Of a stretch of 37,043 nt of DNA, positions 9,291-19,295 are shown in pieces (position 1 is the stretch's first letter; each line of letters opens with the position of its first letter). The notes beneath the pieces were generated by a model. The model saw nothing but the letters and a program-made list of their open reading frames with translations. It was not told the origin of the DNA and did no database searches. The stretch lies in NCBI GenBank assembly GCA_003254885.1, contig QANT01005348.1, forward strand, positions 1 through 37,043, in the 5' to 3' direction. Both the position numbers and the translations under genes were made by a program. Source of the stretch: Purshia tridentata. Lineage: Eukaryota > Streptophyta > Magnoliopsida > Rosales > Rosaceae.

Positions 9291-11688
9291 GAACAGGACC
9301 TTCTCGCTCGGCTTTTTCTCCATCATTGAACCCAACTGGTACTTGGGCATATGGTACGCTTCAATTCCAACCCCAACCTTCGTCTGGGTCGCAAACCGAG
9401 ACCGACCCATCAAGAACCACACCTCCTCAAGCTTCGAAATCGCACAGAACGGTCGATTGGTGGTCAAGGACTCGAGGGGTTCGATCGTGTGGTCGAGCAT
9501 CAACACAGAGACCGGTACGGCCGTCGAGCTTTGGGAGAATGGCAATCTGGTTTTGCTCACCCACAGAGGCACGGTCTCATGGCAGAGCTTCGATTACCCA
9601 ACTGACACGTGGCTGCCGGGTATGAACCTCACGAGCGAGCGAGGGCTGACGAGTTGGCGGAGCCCTTTGGACCCTTCGCCGGGTTTGTATTCTCTGCGGC
9701 TGAGACCACCGGACTACGGTGAGTTCGAGCTCCTTTTTAATGGGACAAGGGTGTATTGGACAACTGGGAATTGGACTGGTCAGGGTTTCACTAATGTGCC
9801 TGAGATGCTTGTGCCTTACATTTATACGTTCCATTTTGTCGACCCATTTAAGCCAACGGCCTCATTCGGGTTCACCGAGGGGCCGTTGGATAACGGGTTG
9901 GACCCGCCGCTGACCCGGTTTCAGATGGACTATTCGGGTCAGCTCAGGCAGTACACTTGGGCAACCCAGACCTGGGACATGTTTTGGTCTCAGCCTGAGA
10001 ACAAGTGCGGAGTGTTTGGTCTGTGTGGGGCTTTTGGGGTTTGCAATAGTGAAGCAGTTAGACCCTGTGAGTGTCCCTCTGGTTTTGAGCCGGTGGATAA
10101 GTCTAGATGGGAATCTGGGGACTACTCTGGTGGTTGTCACCGTTCGAATGATGTGCCTTGTGAGGAGAGGGTTGATGGGTTTGACAAGGTTGGTGTTGTG
10201 AGCACTGAAGGAGCTCAAGTTAAGCCTTTTAATACGGATTGGGATCGTTGTCAAAAATTGTGCTTGGATGCTTGCTCTTGTATCGGTCTGAACTACTATG
10301 ACATGACTAGTGTGTGTACACTCCTTTGGGGGTCTCTCTTGAATATAAGGAATTTGAGCTCTGATAACACAGTTGCTGATGTTGTGTATTTAAAAGTACA
10401 AAAAGGTGTCTTGAAGCACAAGAAGCCGTTGAATCCTATAATTTTGTCTGCTAGCATAGTTGGGTCAATTGCAGTTTTGGTCTTTGTGTTGTTGGTGGTT
10501 GTGGTTTTGATGAGGAGAAGGGAGAAGAGGAAGGAAGTAAAAGAAGAGGGTGTTTTGCCAGTCTTGAATTTGAAGGTATTTTCTTATAAAGATCTTCACA
10601 CTGCAACACGGGGTTTTTCAGAGAAACTTGGGCATGGTGGCTTTGGAGCAGTTTTTCAAGGGGAATTATCGGATTCTACTCTTGTTGCAGTGAAACGGTT
10701 GGAGAGGCCGGGCAGTGGAGAGAAAGAATTCCGAGCAGAAGTTTGCACCATTGGGAACATTCAACATGTAAATCTTGTGAGACTTAGAGGCTTCTGCTCA
10801 GAGAATTCTCATAGACTTTTGGTTTATGATTACATGCCAAATGGTCCTCTTAGTTTGTACCTGCGTCGAGATGGTCCAAATTTGAGTTGGGATGTTAGAT
10901 TTAGGCTAGCAGTTGGTACAGCAAGAGGAATTGCGTATTTACATGAGGAATGTAGAGATTGCATAATCCATTGTGATATCAAACCAGAAAACATATTGCT
11001 TGATAGTGATTACACTGCAAAGGTGTCAGATTTTGGGTTGGCAAAGCTACTTGGCCGGGACTTTAGTCGAGTATTAGCCACAATGAGGGGTACCTGGGGC
11101 TATGTTGCACCAGAGTGGATATCTGGTGCGGCAATCACCACAAAAGCCGATGTTTACAGTTATGGAATGACATTGATAGAATTACTTGGGGGCCGAAGAA
11201 ATGTGGAGTCACCCCCATCTGCAGGTGGCAGAGAGGGTGGAAGTGAAACAATGGACAGGTGGTTCTTTCCTCCGTGGGCAGCAGAGCGGATAATTGAGGG
11301 CAATGTGAGGGCAGTACTAGATGAAAGGCTCGGCTGCACTTATAATATTGAGGAGGCAGAGCGTGTTGCATTGGTGGCAGTCTGGTGCATACAGGACAAC
11401 GAGGCAGTGAGGCCTACAATGGGCATGGTAGTGAAGATGTTGGAAGGGGTGGTGGAAGTGTCTGTTCCTTCGGCACCCAAGTTGTTACAAGCACTGGTTT
11501 CAGGGGAGTCTTTCTGTGGGGTCAAGGCCGATTCTGGAAACGTGGTATCTAATGGAAGTGACTTCTCGGGTTATAACACGTTAGTATCTAGTTGTTCAGA
11601 ATCGTCTCTCGGTAATGCCTCTTCCCTAGTGAATGAGAATGTGCATGATAACCAAAGAAGTTCAGTAGGCATGACTGACCAAGGCTAA
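8992..11688 (+). CDS. SD2-2: G-type lectin S-receptor-like Ser/Thr kinase, SD2-2 type
   Basis: Single-exon CDS of 898 residues encoding a plasma-membrane receptor kinase. The ATG has good context (ttccATGGct). In order: a signal peptide (about 1-24), a Pro/Asn/Thr-rich spacer (25-78), a B-lectin domain (about 80-205, with SLGFF, WYLGIWY and WVANRD), an S-locus glycoprotein region, a Cys-rich EGF/PAN part (about 340-470), one membrane helix (about 484-506) and a cytosolic kinase (about 540-820). Kinase landmarks are GHGGFG (near 547), VAVKRL, HCDIKPEN (from 660), DFGLAK and GTWGYVAPEW. The Cys before the catalytic Asp makes it a non-RD kinase, a type common among plant immune and recognition receptors. 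The ligand is unknown. The kinase domain matches my memory of the Arabidopsis At4g00340 (RLK4/SD2-2) class closely. All key catalytic motifs are intact, so an active kinase is expected. Confidence 0.95.
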   Translation: MAYSMVLISLPFLLHTLHLTTTNANPIHEISPNTQTQFQNRAQNPNFPTTSNPTPNSLTPNPSLISTDGSSKPAPLSKFQFQILRTNKVVATPNSTISSKNRTFSLGFFSIIEPNWYLGIWYASIPTPTFVWVANRDRPIKNHTSSSFEIAQNGRLVVKDSRGSIVWSSINTETGTAVELWENGNLVLLTHRGTVSWQSFDYPTDTWLPGMNLTSERGLTSWRSPLDPSPGLYSLRLRPPDYGEFELLFNGTRVYWTTGNWTGQGFTNVPEMLVPYIYTFHFVDPFKPTASFGFTEGPLDNGLDPPLTRFQMDYSGQLRQYTWATQTWDMFWSQPENKCGVFGLCGAFGVCNSEAVRPCECPSGFEPVDKSRWESGDYSGGCHRSNDVPCEERVDGFDKVGVVSTEGAQVKPFNTDWDRCQKLCLDACSCIGLNYYDMTSVCTLLWGSLLNIRNLSSDNTVADVVYLKVQKGVLKHKKPLNPIILSASIVGSIAVLVFVLLVVVVLMRRREKRKEVKEEGVLPVLNLKVFSYKDLHTATRGFSEKLGHGGFGAVFQGELSDSTLVAVKRLERPGSGEKEFRAEVCTIGNIQHVNLVRLRGFCSENSHRLLVYDYMPNGPLSLYLRRDGPNLSWDVRFRLAVGTARGIAYLHEECRDCIIHCDIKPENILLDSDYTAKVSDFGLAKLLGRDFSRVLATMRGTWGYVAPEWISGAAITTKADVYSYGMTLIELLGGRRNVESPPSAGGREGGSETMDRWFFPPWAAERIIEGNVRAVLDERLGCTYNIEEAERVALVAVWCIQDNEAVRPTMGMVVKMLEGVVEVSVPSAPKLLQALVSGESFCGVKADSGNVVSNGSDFSGYNTLVSSCSESSLGNASSLVNENVHDNQRSSVGMTDQG

Positions 11689-13277
11689 TAGATTCTGTGC
11701 CCTTCTTTCCTTCTGCACAACTGGTTTCTTATTCTTGTAAAGAAAATTACAAAGAGATCTTTTGTAGAGTATGATGATGATCTGTAGAATGTTGCTGCTA
11801 GTGGGAAACTTTTTTGCCTCTGAAATTAGATCTTCACAAGGTTTGAAATCCCAATTACAATTTTTCTTTTTAACTGGAAAAGTATTTAATCTTTGCTGCT
11901 ACCGTGATAGGTGTACTTTCTTTGTGGTAACAATATATGCTTAGTTATGCAGAAACAGAGTTTTTATCAATAGGTTGAAGACTGGTCCAAAATATATTCC
12001 ATAAGTTGCTGGTTTCATTTTAGAACTGATGACCTTTTGTTTTCGCAGCAGGATTTGCTTCATATTATTTTGGGATTGGGATTCAAATATTGTTAAGGTC
12101 TCATTCTTTTCAGTTTCCCTCTGGTCTTTTCCTTATGATTGTGGAGTTTGGGGTCACATTTCATGATTACACTTTTGACACTCCCCTCCAGGCAGATACA
12201 GAGAGATATGCGCTATCATTTTGCCTTTACCTTTTTCAAATGATCATGCCCTTCTGCAACCCACTGTGTAAAAAGGTCATGGGATTCTCTTGCCCATGCT
12301 TAGATGCGAAAAAAAAGTCATGACTCAGATGCTTTTGTCACTTTGTGTGATGTGCAATTCTTTTGTTTTTTATCTGACAAATCTTTTTAAAAATTGTTTC
12401 AGTAATTGACATGGCTTAATAAAGGACGGTGCACAATATCAGTACAATCTTGCTGCCATGGATGGCTGTTGACATGATCAATTTTTCAGTGAAAGAAAAA
12501 CAGAAACTATCAAATCCAATGTGATCACAAAATTTTACCTTCGCTAGCTCATATTCCGTATAGACTATATTTTTTTTTCTTATATATACAAATAAACACA
12601 TTATTTTTCATTAATTTTCTTTGGCCCTTTATATTGATGATGATGATATTCACCAAGAATAGAAGAAGCCCATACACCATGCTACAACTTTACATGGTGA
12701 CTCATGACTACAATCCTGCAAAGAAATAACTGAAAACTGAACTTTAATTTGCTGCCTCCTAGAGTATGGTAAGAATACCACGTATCCACTATTGAAAATT
12801 CAGTAAAATACATTTTTTCTTTCCTATATTTACCATACCATATGATCATATCTGGTCTATAAGGACAAAGAGATGCACACATGCATTGTCTTACATTCCA
12901 TTATGATATATGATAGTATGATACTAATTCAATGACATATCACTTAGATTTATAAATGAATCAACAAAATCTTCTTAATTTAGGTCTAAATATTTATCTT
13001 TTGTGCGTTTGCTGCCTCCTACAAACAAGACTCGGTCGTCTTTTCTATCTATGGTCTGCCTACATTATAGCTAGCAACAAACATTCTTAGAACCCAAATT
13101 GTTTACTTTCACACAGAGAAGTAAAATAATTAATTAACTAAAACAAAAAACAAAAGTTAAAAACACAAGATAGAGAGTTCAAACTTTCCCCATTTTTTCT
13201 TAAATTTGAAGCTTGAGAAGGTGAAAAAGCATAAAGGGTTGATTTAAAGTCTGCAAAAATAGGTACCCAGCAAGAAA
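11689..13277. other. Kinase 3' region and intergenic spacer
   Basis: The first few hundred bases are probably the 3' untranslated region of the kinase gene. A short open frame at about 12090-12323 has no ATG at its start and no recognisable domain. The rest is AT-rich and presumably contains the promoter and 5' leader of the MATE gene; no clear TATA box stood out. Confidence 0.6.
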
Positions 13278-13376
13278 ATGAAGCGGTTAAGGCAGAGGAG
13301 AGTCGTACCTCAATCTCTGTTGGGTCTTTTTCACCCAAGCAACCATCACCAGTGCCACATAACCCAAATCCATTAA
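13278..13376 (+). promoter_or_regulatory. Upstream ORF before the MATE gene (32 aa)
   Basis: ATG at 13278 (gaaaatgaag) opens a basic 32-residue frame (MKRLRQRRVVPQ at its start) that ends in TAA at 13374-13376. A second ATG pair (13377 and 13380) follows immediately and reads to about 13466, across the MATE start in another phase. Both would be bypassed if the leader is spliced or starts later, which the sequence cannot decide. Confidence 0.35.
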
Positions 13377-13393
13377 ATGATGAAGTCTCAGCC

Positions 13394-16300
13394 ATGGAAA
13401 CTGCAGACCTCCACCCTGCCCCCACTGCATTCATTGGGTCCAGTGATGGAGATTATCCAGTCATAAGAAACTTTGAGGAGGCCAAGCAGATATGTTATGT
13501 GGAGACCACAAAGCTTTGGGCCATTGCAGGCCCAATTGCCTTCAATATATTGTGCAACTATGGCATTAACTCCTTCACAAACATCTTTGTTGGGCATATT
13601 GGAGATGTGGAGCTCTCTGCTGTTGCAATCTCTTTGTCTGTCATTGCAAATTTCTCATTCGGATTCCTGGTTGGTTAGCTTCTCCTTATATTGTTACAAT
13701 GTAATAGTTTTTTTTTTTGTCAGTATATGATTGTATGTACAGCAAGATTTAGCACTGAAAATTTGCTAAACTTGTTTCAGCAAGTCTTTGGTTCACTGGT
13801 TTTCAATGAAAATCTAAATAGTTTTCTGATTTTATTCGATAAACTATTTGCCTCTGGCTTAAGGAGTTAGATTTTTAGAGTTTCTCTCGGGTTGTTTTTG
13901 CATGGTTGTTTATGATAGACAATAATTGTACTTTTAAAGTTTACCAATCTCATTTTGTACCTGGAAAAGCAAAAGAATGTAAACATAGAGAAACAACACA
14001 GCCTAACCCTACACCTTGCGAACAAAGAAGTGGGGAATGAGGATTTGGGAGGTTTTGAACTCATAACCTCATAAAAGCTTAAGAAGTCTTAAGAAGTCTC
14101 ATTATTCACGTGGAGAAGCAGACAAATTCGGACAGATAGAGACATATAGATGAAACCCCATCCTACACCTTGCAAACGAAGAAGTGACGAATGGGGATTG
14201 AAACCCATGACCTCATAGAAATACCACGCTAAACAACAACTGAACCCTGAAAGCTTGAGCTTATAATCCAATTTAATGCTTATATAGGAGTATCTATTTG
14301 GTTACATGCAAGCACAGTTCTCTTCTTTTCTTAACTATTCTATAACACACACACACACTCACTATAACTTTCAATGAATCAAAGCCAATTGAGCAATCAA
14401 TTTGTATGAACTTGCAGCTTGGTATGGCAAGTGCACTTGAAACTCTCTGTGGGCAGGCATTTGGTGCTGGTCAAGTAGAGATGCTAGGGATTTACTTGCA
14501 ACGCTCATGGATAATTCTATGGATTACCTGTATCGGTTTACTACCTCTCTACATATACTCAGCACCAATCCTAAGACTCCTTGGCCAAGAAGAAGACATT
14601 GCACAGCTTGCTGGGAAATTCTCAATCCAAATCATCCCTCAAATGTTTTCCCTTGCCATCAATTTCCCAACCCAGAAGTTCTTGCAGGCACAAAGCAAAG
14701 TTGGGGTTCTGGCATGGATTGGCATGGTAGGCCTAATCATACACACAGGAGTCCTCTATCTCTTCATCAAAGTGTTGGGGTGGGGAACAGGTGGTGCTGC
14801 TGCAGCCTATGATTTCTCTGCCTGGGGGATGGCTTTGGCTCAGATGGCTTATGTGGTTGGTTGGTGCAAGGAAGGCTGGAAGGGGTTGTCAAGGTTGGCC
14901 TTCAAGGAACTTTGGTCCTTTGCTAGGCTCTCCATTGCTTCAGCTATCATGCTTTGCTTGGAGATTTGGTACTTCATGACCATAATTGTTCTCACTGGAC
15001 ACCTTGATAATCCTGTTATTGCAGTTGGCTCCCTTTCAATATGGTGAGGCCATATCTAAACAGTTTCCTTCCCTTTTGATTCTTGTCAACCTCAAGCTTA
15101 CTAGATATATATATAACAATGGATCCCTCCTGTATATATATATATATAATAATGTTGTCTTACTAGATATCTTATATAACATGTTATATTGTCAAACTGT
15201 CAATCTAGACCATGCATTCAAATACGACTTTACCTGATCACTAATTAGATTTAACAGCTTGATAACATAACATGCCAAACTATTTGATAAAAGAATATTT
15301 TCATGTTTCTTCGATAAAGAAATTCAGATTTTGAATTTGATTTGCATTTTTGCATTTCAGCATGAATGTGAATGGGTGGGAAGGTATGTTGTTTATTGGG
15401 ATCAATGCAGCAATAAGGTAAAGAACTTTAATTTTGCTACGAATTCTTATTATCTAATTACTATCAGCTCCTTGGGCTGCAAGTCACTAATTTAGTTTAC
15501 TTCCTTGGCAGTGTTCGAGTCTCCAATGAGCTTGGATCAGCACATCCTAGAGCTGCAAAATACTCTGTCATTATCATTGTCATTCAGTCTCTTATCATCG
15601 GGATTTTTTGCGGGATGATTATCTTAATAGCTAAAGATCACTTTGCCATCATCTTTACTGAAAGCAAAGAGATGCAAGAAGCCGTTTCTAAGTTAGCATT
15701 CCTTCTTAGTATTACAATGGTGCTCAATAGCGTTCAGCCCGTTATATCAGGTAAAAACAATTTCTCTTATCAGACCGTCTAACATATTATATTATCAAAT
15801 TACAAATCAAGATAATTGGTTAGATACAATTTTTGCAGGCGTTGCGGTGGGAGGAGGGTGGCAAGCTTTGGTGGCTTACATAAACTTATTTTGTTATTAT
15901 ATTATTGGGTTGCCTCTAGGGTTTGTTCTTGGTTACCATACAAGATTGAGAGTGGAGGTAAACTATCATTTTCTCATTAATCATCACTCACAAGTCAATC
16001 TTTCTGTTTCACTACTGTAGCAACAAAACATGAACAAATTTTCTTTTGTTCTCTTTTTGTTACATGCTTTTAATTATTTTATCTGTTTCCTTTTTTTACA
16101 TGCTGACGAGTATTGTTATTGTAGGGAATTTGGATGGGTATGATATTCGGAACACTCTTGCAGACACTTATCCTCTTGCATATCGTTTGGAAAACCAACT
16201 GGAAAAAAGAGGTAACTAAGTAATTATATATGCTCCTAGTTTTTTTTTTTCCTCTTTAAATGGTAGGATTAAAAACCATTCGACCATCAACTTTAAATGT

Positions 16301-16677
16301 GATTACAGTTAATGTGCTAATTTGTGTCAAACTAATGTTAGATTTTTTTTTCCTCTTTAAATGGTAGGATTAAAAACCATTCGACCATCAACTTTAAATG
16401 TGATTATAGTTAATGTGCTAATTTGTGTCAAACTAATGTTAGACTTGATTAGGACTACATGGAAAATATGATTCACTAAAAAAGCTATTCATTCCATATG
16501 AAAACAAAAATATTTTGAATGTTTTAAAATCCACCTCTTGTAGCCAATTTTAACAATTGATTAAAATTGCAGGTAGAACAAGCCTCAGAAAGAATGAAGC
16601 AATGGACTGGAGAAGAACTAGTCGTAGTTGATCAAAAAAAATGGAGTGGACAAGAAAGTGGATCCAACAAAACATAA
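13394..16677 (+). CDS. DTX34: MATE efflux transporter (DETOXIFICATION family)
   Basis: Seven exons: 13394-13669, 14418-15043, 15361-15417, 15512-15750, 15839-15957, 16125-16211, 16573-16677. All introns are GT-AG and the phases join to 1509 nt (502 residues), the normal MATE length. The ATG at 13394 (gccATGG) is the first in-frame Met. Family signatures are the N-terminal stretch before helix 1 (VETTKLWAIAGPIAFNILCN), LETLCGQAFGAGQ at the exon 1/2 joint, GKFSIQIIPQ, FLQAQSK, NVNGWEGMLFIG, VRVSNELG and QPVISGVAVGGGWQ. About twelve membrane helices are expected. The family exports organic compounds, often secondary metabolites or xenobiotics, against a proton gradient at the plasma membrane or vacuole; the substrate is unknown. 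The DTX34 name rests mainly on its position next to the SD2-2 kinase, as recalled for Arabidopsis At4g00340/00350. The protein clearly belongs to the broader DTX21-34 group. Confidence 0.92.
14005..14225. repeat. Diverged direct repeat pair in MATE intron 1
   Basis: Two imperfect copies, about 154 bases apart, share ctacaccttgc(g/a)aac, gaagtg, gaatg(a/g)gga, tttgaa(c/a)(t/c)c and ataacctcata/atgacctcata (near 14008 and 14161). They may derive from a decayed mobile element inserted in the intron; the family is not recognised. Confidence 0.5.
16241..16442. repeat. 101-bp tandem duplication in MATE intron 6
   Basis: Two adjacent copies (about 16241-16341 and 16342-16442), each with a poly-T start followed by cctctttaaatggtaggatt and ending aaactaatgttag. 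By eye they differ by a single c/t change (gattacag versus gattatag) plus poly-T length, which marks a very recent event. It lies wholly inside the intron and does not affect coding. Confidence 0.92.
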
Positions 16678-18584
16678 GTGATACTAAAACTACATAATTA
16701 ACAGAATCAACATTTTTTCGCTTTTTGACTGTAAATTATTTACACCCAAGAATATATGTCATTGTAAAACAAAGAGAGAAGGAAAAGATTGTAAAAGATT
16801 GTAATTTGTAGGTATTTTCTTATATACATTTTACAACCACTGAAAAGTCCAGCCAGAATATATATATTTTTTTCCTGCATATTATATTTCAAACTAAAAT
16901 ATTAATTTCTTATGCTTAAATAAAATTTCAGTCTTCCCCTAAGTGTTTAAATGCTTTATGAGAAAAACCTAAAAAGTGTTCTCGTTTGTTCTTTTTTTCA
17001 GTGTCTCTCCTTATTTATCATTGTATTTCCTTATTTGCCTTCATTAAAAAATTTCTAAGAAAATGAGAGAACATCAAGTGAACAATATTTTTTATGATAT
17101 TTAACTCACTATATTAAAGTTAAGCAGCCATATTTATAAGGGCATCTAAACCAAAATGTTCAATATAATAATCTTAAATTGTAGTATGGGTAATATGGTA
17201 ATAAGCACCACAATTAATGTTTTTTTTTCTTTTCCAAGTGATGGGAATAACAAACCCCATGGAGTCTAAAGGGTTTCAAATTGTCCCCTCATGCATATCT
17301 TCCGTCCTGCCATGTTCGGAAACATATTCCCATATAAGTGTGTTTACCAAACATAAGAATAAAATCTCAAATCCGGCCATAAACCAAATCGAGTCAAAGT
17401 AGAAAGGTCTCAAATTTGAAATTTTGAATCTCTCCTCTATTAGATAAGAGTATTTTTGTTGTTATACATTTATTCTCGTATATAAAATGTGATTAATGGG
17501 GATGAACTACAGATAGGTAACAAAATATATATAGTTTGAGTTCGTCATAATATTATCATATTATCCTAAAACCTTAAACCCTAATATACTAAATCTTATT
17601 CTTGCACATGGTTTATCGATTTTATGTTAATCCCAAACTTAAAACCCAACATGCATCATTCACACGTCACATTCAAATGTACTAATTGTACCATATTTTG
17701 AGTGTTGATATGTACCAAAGGGGAATGCTATGTGCCTTCTCTTTTGTGCCTTCTTTATTTGACGGTGTAATCTCATAATCGGAACCGTTCAATTTCAAGA
17801 TCATTTTTTACAGATCATCTCTGCAAAAAAATTAACAAAATCATAAATCGTTATAGTCATCTAATTGTTATCAAATAAATAGATGGTTTTGGTAACAGTT
17901 AGATTCACCGTTAGTTATTTGATAACAGTTAAACGACTAAACGATTTTTGATTTGGTTAATTTTTAGTAAAGATGATCTAGAAATTAAACGGTTTCGATT
18001 ATGAGATTGTTAAATGAACAAAAGAAGAGAGAATGCACAAAAAGAAGACACATCGCATTTCCCATGTACCAAATATATCTTAAGGTTTAATCATGCAAAT
18101 GTTTAAATTAATTCATATTAATTACATAAACGGATATTATCTTTAATAATTTTAAATTAAAAAATAGATACATCTTGAATAATTATTTAAATTAAAAAAG
18201 AAAAATTAAAGATGTTCTAAGTTCTAACAAATATTATCTTCTATAAGTTTTAAAATTAATTCACGTGATTATCTTAATTTAAAAAATACATATCAGCTAA
18301 AATTCAAAAAACTAGAATCACTCTAGTCCTCCACTTCTTTATTTATTTATTTTTTAATAAATTACATGCGTTATAGATCTCGAATATAGAGAAAATTTCT
18401 TCCCTAATGTGCCCATTGGGTGGGTCCATTGTGTGTCTAGTGGCATTCCAAAGGGCACTAATTTAATATTTTCCCCATCTCCAAAAAACCATTTCCTCTC
18501 CACTACAATACTTCACCCCAAAAACCCTCCTTAACCCAACCCCATAGTTAGTAATTAACCAAGGTTAGTAGTTGATGATGGCAG
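16678..18584. other. Intergenic region between MATE and ARID genes
   Basis: AT-rich sequence beginning with the MATE 3' untranslated region. Its one clear resident is the foldback MITE at 17720-18063. A short open frame at about 17217-17402 has no ATG start or domain and is dismissed. No other gene is seen. Confidence 0.7.
17720..18063. mobile_element. Foldback MITE with 10-bp target duplication (Mutator-like)
   Basis: Perfect 10-bp direct repeats atgtaccaaa flank the element (17710-17719 and 18064-18073). The ends are inverted repeats: the left reads ggggaatgctatgtg and the reverse complement of the right reads gggaaatgcgatgtg. Complementarity continues through almost the whole 344 bp, with shared atctcataatcg, accgtt(c/t)aattt, agatcatct and ctgttatcaaata, so the element is essentially one long hairpin centred near 17895. 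It has no coding capacity. Target duplications of 9-11 bp are typical of Mutator-like elements; that assignment is inference. Confidence 0.85.
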
Positions 18585-18595
18585 CTATAAATATA
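18585..18595 (+). promoter_or_regulatory. Candidate TATA box for the ARID gene
   Basis: ctataaatata lies about 710 bases before the ATG at 19296. Downstream are two CT microsatellites (about 18664-18688 and 18794-18818), common in plant leaders. A leader intron ending at the tttttag just before 19278 is plausible but unproven. The assignment rests on motif and context only. Confidence 0.45.
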
Positions 18596-18663
18596 GGGAT
18601 TGTGGCCCTTCCACAAAACCCTATGTGAGGCTTTTCAAATTCCCATTATTTTCAATCAAAAAT

Positions 18664-18793
18664 TCTCTCTCTCTCTCTCTCTCTCTAAGCTTTGAAATAA
18701 AAGAAAGAGTTGGGGTGGAATATATAAACAAAAGAAAGAAAGAGAGTCAAGAAAATGCAACAAAAGAATCCACCAATACTGGTACGCTTCTTG

Positions 18794-18818
<25 letters not shown>
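18664..18818. repeat. Pair of CT microsatellites in the ARID gene leader
   Basis: Two CT runs of about a dozen units each (about 18664-18688 and 18794-18818), separated by A-rich sequence. They lie between the candidate TATA box and the start codon. CT runs in plant leaders can bind BBR/BPC (GAGA-binding) factors; a role here is inferred. Confidence 0.8.
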
Positions 18819-18827
<9 letters not shown>

Positions 18828-19295
18828 ATTTTCTAAGGACAAATTAGATTGGCCTAAATTGTGGGTTTTTGTGGGTCTGTTTCTGTTCAAAAAACTTGGA
18901 AAATGGTATGCCCTCTCTCTCTCACCCTATCATCAAAGACTGCAATAAAAGGAGGGAGGGAAAGGGAAAGCGCGGGACTGGAAAAACAAAAAATGAAACT
19001 TTAATTTCATGGGGGTCTATACTATACTATGCTCCAAACTCTTGCTTCAAAGTCCCAGATAGATCTATTTTCCCGCCAAAAATTTATCTTCCGAGAACGA
19101 CCCAGATGCTTATTCGGTACCATTTTCATGTATATATAATCTAAATCGTTCGTTTATGTTTGATTTTTTGAAGTGTTGCTCTGCTGTATATGTCTTTATG
19201 TTTGTGTGTGTGTGTCTGTGGGGTTTGGGTTTCTTTGCGTTTGAATAAAAGAAACCTACGAACGAATTGCTTTTTAGGGTTTGAATTCGAAATCC

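Noticed and set aside
9072..10254. Long open frames on the opposite strand and in other phases of the kinase gene
   Set aside because: They are shadows of a GC-richer coding exon: low-complexity products without domains, overlapping an unambiguous kinase CDS.
12090..12323. Possible small gene after the kinase
   Set aside because: It has no ATG at the start, no domain and no partner exon; it is more likely 3' untranslated or intergenic.
13352..13393. Extension of the MATE protein upstream of 13394
   Set aside because: The upstream codon at 13352 is GTG, which is not a normal plant start. 13394 is the first in-frame ATG and matches the usual MATE length.
19281..19295. Extension of the ARID protein upstream of 19296
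   Set aside because: The frame is open but begins at TTG, not ATG. The ATG at 19296 has good context and gives a sensible N-terminus.
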